Part shown: one piece after another, positions 14,698-21,345 of the stretch
How positions within the stretch are numbered: the stretch's first letter is position 1
Layout of the letters: each line of letters opens with the position of its first letter
Source: JBQCHF01 sp051954955
GTDB lineage: Bacteria > Actinomycetota > Actinomycetes > Motilibacterales > Motilibacteraceae
Direction: 5' to 3'
DNA: 21,345 nt
NCBI GenBank assembly: GCA_051954955.1
Contig: JBQCHF010000138.1
Location: forward strand, 1 to 21,345
Made by a program: the position numbers and the translations under genes
Notes under the pieces: model-generated
What the model saw: the letters and a program-made list of their open reading frames with translations, nothing else
The model's database searches: none
What the model was told of the DNA's origin: nothing

Positions 14698-15102
14698 TCA
14701 GGAGCCTGCCCGCGCCCGCTCTGCGTCGAGGCGTTCGACCTTGCGCGCCAGGTGGAGCGAGACGAACCAGAGCACCGCGAACACCCCGCCGACGAAGAAC
14801 ATCGCGGTGACCACGAAGCCGCTGAGCACGAGCAGCACCTGCAGCGCCGAGCCGACCGGGTAGGCCCAGCGGTACCGCAGCAGGCCGGCCAGCAGCAGGC
14901 ACAGCACGGCGCCGCCGATGCCGATCCCGAGGACCGCGCCGGTAGAGACGTCGGCGAGGTCTTTGGCGACCAGGGTGGCGAAGAAGGTGACCAGCGCCTC
15001 GGCGGCCAGCACTCCCCCGCACAGCGCGCGGCGGGTCCGGAACGGGCGCGGCTGGAGCTGCTGCTTGGCCTGCGCGCCCGGCTGCGCGGCGGGCTCAGAC
15101 AT
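14698..15102 (-). CDS. DUF4233 small membrane protein
   Basis: The 134-aa protein has a short polar N-tail (MSEPAAQPGAQAKQQ), four hydrophobic segments (about 29-46, 55-75, 83-100 and 101-118) and a basic C-tail (RKVERLDAERARAGS). This matches DUF4233, an actinobacterial family of unknown function usually found directly after folC and before ndk, as with Rv2446c in Mycobacterium tuberculosis. The ATG at 15102 overlaps folC by eight bases, so the two are translationally coupled. The conserved place suggests a link with its housekeeping neighbours, but none has been shown that I know of. Confidence 0.87.
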   Translation of the reverse strand: MSEPAAQPGAQAKQQLQPRPFRTRRALCGGVLAAEALVTFFATLVAKDLADVSTGAVLGIGIGGAVLCLLLAGLLRYRWAYPVGSALQVLLVLSGFVVTAMFFVGGVFAVLWFVSLHLARKVERLDAERARAGS

Positions 15103-16498
15103 CGGTGCGCCCGAGCAGGGCACGCGCCTCGGCCACGGTGACGACCGAGCCGGTGACCAGCACGCCCGCTCCCCCGAGGTCGCCCTCCTCCTCCGCGCGC
15201 GCCACCGCCTCGTCGATGGCGTCGGCCAGCCGCGGCACGGCCCAGACGCGGTCGGCGCCGAAGACGTCGACGGCGATCGCGGCCAGCTCGTCCACCGGCA
15301 TCGCCCGCGGCGAGGCGGACTCGGTGACGACGACCTCGGCCAGCACCGGCTCGAACGCCTCGAGCATGCCGGGCACGTCCTTGTCGGCGAAGGCGGCGAA
15401 GACGCCGATGAGCCGGGTGAAGTCGAACGCGTCGCCCACCGCCTCGGCGGTGGCGCGAGCGCCGTGCGGGTTGTGCGCGCCGTCCACGACGACCGTGGGC
15501 GAGCGGCGGACCACCTCGAGCCGGCCGGGCGAAGTGACCTGCGCGAAGCCGGCGCGCACGACGTCGGCGTCCAGCGCGCTCGCCCCTCCTGAGCCTGCCG
15601 AGGCACCCAGGAATGCCTCCGCGGCGGCGAGCGCGACCGCGGCGTTGTGCGCCTGGTGGACGCCGTGCAGCGGCAGGAACACGTCCTCGTAGGTGCCGCC
15701 CAGGCCCTGCAGCGCGAGCAGCTGTCCGCCGACGGCCACCGCCCGGTCCCGCACGCCGAACTCCAGGCCCTCGCGGGCCACCGTGGCGCCGACCTCGGCG
15801 CAGCGGCGCATCAGCACCTCGGCCACGCCCACCTGCTGCTGGGCGAGGACCGCGACCGCGCCCTCCTTGATGATCCCGGACTTCTCCGCGGCGATCTCCT
15901 CCGGCGTGGAGCCGAGGAAGCGCTGGTGGTCGACGTCCACCGGGGTGACGACGGCGACCTGGCCGTCGGCCACGTTGGTGGCGTCCCAGCGCCCGCCCAT
16001 GCCCACCTCGACGACCGCGGCGTCGACCGGGGCGTCGGCGAAGGCGGCGTAGGCCATGCCCACCAGCACCTCGAAGAACGACAGCGGGACCTCGCTGCCG
16101 GCGTCGACCAGCGGGAGGTAGGGGGCGACGTCGTCGTAGGCGGCGACCAGCCGGGCGTCGTCGAGCGGGCGCCCGTCCAGGCAGATCCGCTCGGCCAGCC
16201 GGTGCAGGTGCGGGCTGGTGAACCGGCCGGTGCGCAGCCCTGCCGCCCGCAGCAGCGCGTCGACCATCCGGGTGGTGGAGGTCTTGCCGTTGGTGCCGGT
16301 GAGGTGCACCAGCGGGTAGGCGCGCTGGGGCTGGCCGAGCAGGTCGACCAGCGCCGCGATCCGGTCCAGCGTGGGCGTGATGTCGTGCTCGGGCGTGCGG
16401 GCCATGACGGCCTGCTCGACCTCGCGCACCCGGGCCGCGAGCGCCTGCGCCTCGCCGGCCCGGTCCACGCCCGGGGTGCCGGTCTGCTTGTCGCTCAC
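15095..16498 (-). CDS. folC: Bifunctional folylpolyglutamate synthase / dihydrofolate synthase
   Basis: The 467-aa cytoplasmic ligase of the Mur ligase superfamily joins glutamate to dihydropteroate or to tetrahydrofolate, using ATP. The P-loop TGTNGKTST lies at 67-75, followed by FTSPHLHRLAERI, the catalytic-region VEVGMGGRWDATN, the SGIIKEG motif with the usually carbamylated lysine nearby, and DGAHNPHGA in the C-terminal domain. Length is normal. The GTG at 16498 (VSDKQTG) starts seven bases after the valS stop; other starts upstream would run into valS. A glycine/serine/alanine stretch (ASAGSGGASA) is encoded by a sequence that resembles a widespread actinobacterial REP-like repeat. It overlaps DUF4233 by eight bases in the same operon. 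Confidence 0.95.
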   Translation of the reverse strand: MSDKQTGTPGVDRAGEAQALAARVREVEQAVMARTPEHDITPTLDRIAALVDLLGQPQRAYPLVHLTGTNGKTSTTRMVDALLRAAGLRTGRFTSPHLHRLAERICLDGRPLDDARLVAAYDDVAPYLPLVDAGSEVPLSFFEVLVGMAYAAFADAPVDAAVVEVGMGGRWDATNVADGQVAVVTPVDVDHQRFLGSTPEEIAAEKSGIIKEGAVAVLAQQQVGVAEVLMRRCAEVGATVAREGLEFGVRDRAVAVGGQLLALQGLGGTYEDVFLPLHGVHQAHNAAVALAAAEAFLGASAGSGGASALDADVVRAGFAQVTSPGRLEVVRRSPTVVVDGAHNPHGARATAEAVGDAFDFTRLIGVFAAFADKDVPGMLEAFEPVLAEVVVTESASPRAMPVDELAAIAVDVFGADRVWAVPRLADAIDEAVARAEEEGDLGGAGVLVTGSVVTVAEARALLGRTDV

Positions 16499-16505
16499 CG
16501 TCTGC

Positions 16506-19160
16506 TCACGCCTCCGGCAGCGCGGCCAGCTGGCCCTGCAGCCGGGCGATGTCGGCCTCGGCCACCTCGAGCCGGGCCCGGATGCCCTCGACGACGGTGG
16601 CCGGCGCCTTGGCCAGGAAGCCCTCGTTGCCCAGCTTGGCCGTGGCCTGCGCACGCTCCTTCTCCGCCGCGGCGAGGTCCTTGGACAGGCGCTTGCGCTC
16701 GGCCACGACGTCGATAGCGCCGGAGAGGTCGAGCTCCACGGTGACCGGCCCCCCGGGCAGCGCCACCGGCAGCGCCGCGGAGACGAGGAAGCCGTCCTCG
16801 GGCGCGGTGAGCCGGGTGAGGGCGCGCAGCTGCTCCTCGTGCACGAGCAGCGGGGAGCGCTCGAGGTCGGCGAACCGGGCCGCCACCCGCTGGCCGGGCT
16901 TGACGCCCTGGTCGTTGCGGAACCGGCGGACCTCGGTGACCAGGCGCTGCAGCGCGCCGACCTCGTCCTCGGCGTCGCGGTCGGCGTAGCGGGCGTCGGC
17001 CTGGGGCCAGGTGGCGACCACGACCGACTCGGCCCCGGTGAGCGCGGTCCACAGCGCCTCGGTGACGAACGGGGTGATCGGGTGCAGCAGCCGCAGCAGG
17101 TTGTCCAGCACGTGGCCGAGCACGAGCCGGGTGGCCACCGCCTCGTCGCCGCCGCGGGCCAGGGGCACCTTGGCCAGCTCGACGTACCAGTCGCAGAACT
17201 CGTCCCACACGAAGTGGTAGAGCAGGTCGGTGACCTTGGCGAACTGGAAGTCCTCGTAGAGGGCGTCGACCTGCGCGATGACCTCGTGCAGCCGGGACAG
17301 GATCCACCGGTCGGCCGTGGACAGCTCGTCGCGGGCCGGCAGCTCGCCGACGTGGGCGCCGTTGAGCAGCGCGAACCGGGTGGCGTTCCAGAGCTTGTTG
17401 CAGAAGTTCCGCGAGCCCTGCACCCATTCCTCGCCGATCGGCACGTCGGTGCCGGGGTTTGCGCCGCGGGCCAGGGTGAGCCGCAGCGCGTCGGCGCCGT
17501 AGGCGTCCATCCAGTCCAGCGGGTCGACCACGTTGCCCTTGGACTTGCTCATCTTGCGGCCGAACTGGTCGCGCACCAGGCCGGTGAGCGCGATGGTGCG
17601 GAACGGGACCGAGTTCTCCGGGCCGAGGTCCGACATCGCGTAGAGACCGAACATCATCATCCGGGCGACCCAGAAGAAGATGATGTCGTAGCCCGTGAGC
17701 AGGACATCGGTCGGATAGAACTTTTTCAGGGCCTCGGTGTCGTCGGGCCAGCCGAGGGTGGAGAACGGCCACAGGCCCGAGGAGAACCAGGTGTCCAGCA
17801 CGTCCGGGTCCTGGGTCCAGCCCTCGCCGGGCGGCTCCTCGTCCGGGCCGACGCAGCGCACCTCGCCGTCCGGGCCGTACCAGACCGGGATCCGGTGCCC
17901 CCACCACAGCTGCCGGCTGATGCACCAGTCGTGCATGTTGTCGACCCAGTCGAAGTACCGGTTCGACAGGTCCGCCGGGTGGATGGTGACCCGGCCGTCG
18001 CGCACGGCGTCGCCGGCGGCCTTGGCCAGCGGCGCGACCTTCACGAACCACTGGGTGGACAGGCGCGGCTCGACCACGGTGTCGCAGCGCGAGCAGTGCC
18101 CCACCGCGTGCACGTAGGGCCGCTTCTCCGCGACGATCCGCCCCTCCTCGCGCAGCGCGGCGACGACGGCGGGGCGCGCCTCGAACCGGTCCAGGCCCTC
18201 GAAGGGCCCGGGCGCGGTGATGGTGCCGCTCTCGTCCATGACGGTGAGCGCCTCGAGGCCGTGGCGCTGGCCGATCTCGAAGTCGTTGGGGTCGTGGGCG
18301 GGGGTCACCTTGACCGCGCCGGTGCCGAACGCGGGGTCGACGTGGGCGTCGGCCACGATGGGAATGGTGCGGCTGGTCAGCGGCAGCGCGACCTGGGTGC
18401 CGACCAGGTGGGCGTAGCGCTCGTCGTCGGGGTGCACGGCCACGGCGGTGTCGCCGAGCATCGTCTCGGCCCGGGTGGTGGCCACCACGATGGCGTTCTC
18501 GCCCTCGCCGTAGCGGATCGAGACCAGCTCGCCGTCGTCGTCGTGGTGGTCGACCTCGATGTCGGACAGCGCGGTGCGGCAGCGCGGGCACCAGTTGATG
18601 ATCCGCTCGGCGCGGTAGACCAGGCCGTCGTCGAAGAGCCGCTTGAAGATGGTGAGGACGGCCCGGGAGAGGCCCTCGTCCATGGTGAAGCGCTCGCGGG
18701 TCCAGTCGACACCGTCGCCGAGGCGGCGCATCTGGCCCAGGATCTTGCCGCCGTACTCGGCCTTCCACTGCCACACCCGGTCGACGAAGTCCTCGCGGGT
18801 GTAGTCGTGCTTGCTCTTGCCCTCGGTCTCGGCCAGGTGCCGCTCGACCAGGGCCTGGGTGGCGATGCCGGCGTGGTCCATGCCGGGCAGCCACAGCGCC
18901 TCGTAGCCCTGCATCCGCCGACGCCGGGTGAGGGCGTCCATGAGCGTGTGCTGGAAGGCGTGGCCCAGGTGCAGGCTGCCGGTGACGTTGGGCGGCGGGA
19001 TGACGATCGCGTAGGGCTGCTTGCCGCTGCGCGGGTCGGCCACGAAGTAGCCCCGCTCCTCCCACCGCTCGTAGAGCGGGCCCTCTACCTGCGCCGGGAC
19101 GTACTGGGGCGGCAGGTCGACGGCGCGCTCGGCGCTGGGGGCGGAGGTCGGCGTGGTCAC
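16506..19160 (-). CDS. valS: Valyl-tRNA synthetase
   Basis: The 884-aa class Ia enzyme charges tRNA-Val and edits misacylated threonine. The HIGH-type motif PPPNVTGSLHLGH ends at residue 67 and KMSKS lies at 536-540. The editing domain carries TTRAETMLGDTAV (228-240) and the conserved AHDPNDF (289-294). Cysteine pairs C191/C194 and C356/C359 resemble a zinc knuckle. The last 80 or so residues form the valS C-terminal coiled-coil arm, from about DVVAERKRLSKDLAAAEKERAQ. Length is normal. The GTG at 19160 begins MTTPTSAPSAERAVDLPPQY in translation; its ribosome binding site is poor, but it starts only nine bases after the acyltransferase stop, so it is probably read from the same transcript. Confidence 0.97.
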   Translation of the reverse strand: MTTPTSAPSAERAVDLPPQYVPAQVEGPLYERWEERGYFVADPRSGKQPYAIVIPPPNVTGSLHLGHAFQHTLMDALTRRRRMQGYEALWLPGMDHAGIATQALVERHLAETEGKSKHDYTREDFVDRVWQWKAEYGGKILGQMRRLGDGVDWTRERFTMDEGLSRAVLTIFKRLFDDGLVYRAERIINWCPRCRTALSDIEVDHHDDDGELVSIRYGEGENAIVVATTRAETMLGDTAVAVHPDDERYAHLVGTQVALPLTSRTIPIVADAHVDPAFGTGAVKVTPAHDPNDFEIGQRHGLEALTVMDESGTITAPGPFEGLDRFEARPAVVAALREEGRIVAEKRPYVHAVGHCSRCDTVVEPRLSTQWFVKVAPLAKAAGDAVRDGRVTIHPADLSNRYFDWVDNMHDWCISRQLWWGHRIPVWYGPDGEVRCVGPDEEPPGEGWTQDPDVLDTWFSSGLWPFSTLGWPDDTEALKKFYPTDVLLTGYDIIFFWVARMMMFGLYAMSDLGPENSVPFRTIALTGLVRDQFGRKMSKSKGNVVDPLDWMDAYGADALRLTLARGANPGTDVPIGEEWVQGSRNFCNKLWNATRFALLNGAHVGELPARDELSTADRWILSRLHEVIAQVDALYEDFQFAKVTDLLYHFVWDEFCDWYVELAKVPLARGGDEAVATRLVLGHVLDNLLRLLHPITPFVTEALWTALTGAESVVVATWPQADARYADRDAEDEVGALQRLVTEVRRFRNDQGVKPGQRVAARFADLERSPLLVHEEQLRALTRLTAPEDGFLVSAALPVALPGGPVTVELDLSGAIDVVAERKRLSKDLAAAEKERAQATAKLGNEGFLAKAPATVVEGIRARLEVAEADIARLQGQLAALPEA

Positions 19161-19169
19161 GCCGGAAGT

Positions 19170-19895
19170 CTACGGAGCGTCGGCGACGGCCCTCGACCCG
19201 GAATCCGCCCGCTCCCACCGCTCCCACCGGCGCCGGGCCTGCTCGGTGAGGTCGGTGAGCGCGGCCATCACCGCGCGGGTGGCGCGCACCGCGTCCGACA
19301 GCGAGCCGGCGGCCACCGGCGGGAGCGGGGCACCGAAGACGACGCAGATCCGCGGGCGCCGCGGCGGCCAGGTCAGCAGCGTGGAGCGCCGGTCCCGCAG
19401 CAGCTCGTGCGTGCCCCAGGTGGCCACCGGGACGATCGGGGCGCCGGTCGCGGCCGAGAGCAGCGCGACCCCCGGCTGCCCCTTGCCCGGCATCAGGTCC
19501 TCGCGGGGGGTCAGCCTCCCCTCCGGGTAGACGACGACGCACTCGCCGCGGCGCAACGCCCGCTCGATCGGCTCGAGCCGGCTCGCGTCGCCCTTCGCGT
19601 CCCGGTCCAGCGGAAGGTGGTCGAAGTAGCGCAGCACCGGCCCGACCACCGGCCAGCCCATCACCTCGGCCCGGATGACGAACCGCGGGATCCGCCCGCG
19701 GCGCAGCACGGCGCAGGCGACGACCAGGGGGTCGGCCGAGGAGACATGGTTGGGGGCGACCAGCAGCGGGCCGTCGGGGAGGTGCGCCGGGGCGACGCTC
19801 CTGCGGGTCAGCAGGGACAGCACCGCGTCGATGAGGCCGCAGACGAGGTGGTAGGCGCGGACGCGGCGGACGCCGTCCGGTCCTGGCTGGCTCAT
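19170..19895 (-). CDS. PlsC-family 1-acyl-glycerol-3-phosphate acyltransferase-like protein
   Basis: The 241-aa protein shows the acyltransferase signature NHVSSADPL, with the HX4D catalytic pair H50 and D55, then FVIRAEVMGWPVVGPVLRYFDHLPLDRD, the PEGR motif (124-127) and GAPIVPVA (151-158). These are hallmarks of the PlsC/LPLAT superfamily, which acylates lysophosphatidate or related glycerolipids at the membrane. An amphipathic segment near residues 14-30 may anchor it. The exact acceptor is not certain. The ATG at 19895 (MSQPGPDGV) is chosen because AGGAG lies four bases before it; an upstream in-frame start at 19958 has no support. It heads the valS–folC–DUF4233 operon. Confidence 0.88.
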   Translation of the reverse strand: MSQPGPDGVRRVRAYHLVCGLIDAVLSLLTRRSVAPAHLPDGPLLVAPNHVSSADPLVVACAVLRRGRIPRFVIRAEVMGWPVVGPVLRYFDHLPLDRDAKGDASRLEPIERALRRGECVVVYPEGRLTPREDLMPGKGQPGVALLSAATGAPIVPVATWGTHELLRDRRSTLLTWPPRRPRICVVFGAPLPPVAAGSLSDAVRATRAVMAALTDLTEQARRRWERWERADSGSRAVADAP

Positions 19896-19992
19896 CGCGC
19901 TCCTGTGGTCGGCTCGCTCGCTCGCGGTGACCTTGGCGGGCGCGCAGTCCTGGCGCAACTCACCGGCGTCTCGCGGGCTGCGCAGGCTCGCT

Positions 19993-20223
19993 CACGGTCA
20001 ACGGCGCTGGTGACGGTGGCGGCTGGGAGGTGGGCGGCTGGAGCGCCCGGCGGCCGGTCTCGCGCCGATCAAGATCAAGTCTTTTGGGTGAAGGTGCCCT
20101 TCTACCAATAGGTTCGTATGAAGGGCACCTTCACCCAATCCAGGTGATCGTCACGGGGCTGCGAGGGGGCCGCTCGGGCCGCCCCCCGCCCGGCTCCTCC
20201 CGTCACCAGCGCCGTTGACCGTG
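19993..20223. repeat. Intergenic inverted-repeat element, copy B (MITE-like or structured repeat)
   Basis: The 231-bp element is bounded by perfect 24-bp terminal inverted repeats (19993-20016 and 20200-20223) that are identical to those of copy A at 1824-2034. The central part holds a hairpin with 19-bp arms and the shared loop CAATAGGTTCG, followed by CCCAATCCAG and TGATC as in copy A. The GC-rich spacers between ends and hairpin have diverged. It lies in the 429-base gap between the acyltransferase start and the clpX stop. The rest of that gap is the acyltransferase promoter region (19896-19992, no clear hexamers) and the clpX-side hairpin. Confidence 0.85.
20084..20138. repeat. Central hairpin of repeat copy B
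   Basis: Perfect 19-bp arms at 20084-20102 and 20120-20138 flank a 17-base loop (20103-20119). The arm core is GAAGGTGCCCTTC on the left and GAAGGGCACCTTC on the right. The outermost bases beyond the arms do not pair. The structure could form in DNA as a cruciform or in RNA from either strand. Confidence 0.85.
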
Positions 20224-20264
20224 CCCAGCCCGACCGCAGGCTGCCGACGAGGCAGGTGCGCACA

Positions 20265-20314
20265 CGTGAGGGGACCCCTGACCCGCTAAGTAGCCGGTCA
20301 GGGGTCCCCTCACG
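20265..20314 (-). terminator. Strong inverted repeat after clpX, probable terminator
   Basis: A perfect 19-bp stem (20265-20283 with 20296-20314) has a 12-base loop, CGCTAAGTAGCC. It ends ten bases downstream of the clpX stop. The stem core is GGGGACCCC-like and very stable. No U-tract follows on the clpX transcript, as is common for hairpin terminators in GC-rich actinobacteria. It could also work in the opposite direction. Confidence 0.7.
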
Positions 20315-20324
20315 CGGTCCAGAC

Positions 20325-21345
<1,021 letters not shown>

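Noticed and set aside
14681..15022. A 113-codon minus-strand frame overlapping the DUF4233 gene.
   Set aside because: It is another frame of the same DNA. The DUF4233 frame has four membrane segments and couples to folC.
1841..20218. Both repeat copies hold a 62-codon plus-strand frame (1841-2029 and 20030-20218) ending in RHQRR, with a shared stretch IGS-EG-LHPIQ.
   Set aside because: The shared residues come from the conserved hairpin and terminal repeat. The N-terminal halves are unrelated and in different frames relative to the left terminal repeat, and neither start has a convincing ribosome binding site. A peptide is not excluded, but nothing beyond the repeat supports it.

Overview
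The window is strongly GC-rich, gene-dense chromosomal DNA from an actinobacterium. It combines the valS–folC–DUF4233–ndk order, an mreBCD–mrdA–rodA cell-wall cluster, many GTG starts, short GTGA/ATGA overlaps and apparently leaderless promoters. Together these fit the Frankiales/Geodermatophilales (Blastococcus, Geodermatophilus, Modestobacter-like). That placement is an inference from gene order and protein style, not from a search.

Layout from high to low coordinates, because most genes are on the minus strand. The 3' three-quarters of clpX (20325-21345) ends at a strong inverted repeat. A 430-base gap follows that holds one copy of a repeat element (19993-20223). Next comes a tight operon: a PlsC-type acyltransferase, valS, folC and a small DUF4233 membrane protein. 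Between DUF4233 and ndk sits a 5.4-kb block with two complete ABC-2 exporters, one on each strand and divergently transcribed. Each has one ATPase and two tandem permeases. Minus-strand order then resumes with ndk, mreB, mreC, mreD, mrdA (PBP2) and rodA. A second copy of the repeat element (1824-2034) lies between rodA and a TIGR03960-type B12-binding/radical SAM gene that runs off the left edge.

How the genes work together: MreB, MreC, MreD, PBP2 and RodA form the elongasome, in which RodA polymerises glycan and PBP2 crosslinks it. ValS, FolC and Ndk are housekeeping enzymes for translation, folate and nucleotide pools. ClpX is the unfoldase of the ClpXP protease. The two exporters are accessory and their substrates cannot be read from sequence.

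The most unusual non-coding content is the pair of 211-bp and 231-bp elements. They share identical 24-bp terminal inverted repeats and a central hairpin whose two arms have changed in a compensating way. Other features worth attention are three 15-bp G-rich tandem repeats with G-quadruplex potential between mreD and mrdA, paired CGGCCGATCG sites in the same gap, a 20-bp tandem repeat in the mreB leader, and two TTAGG-type -10 boxes placed exactly six bases before a start codon. No tRNA, rRNA, CRISPR array, transposase, integrase or phage gene was found.
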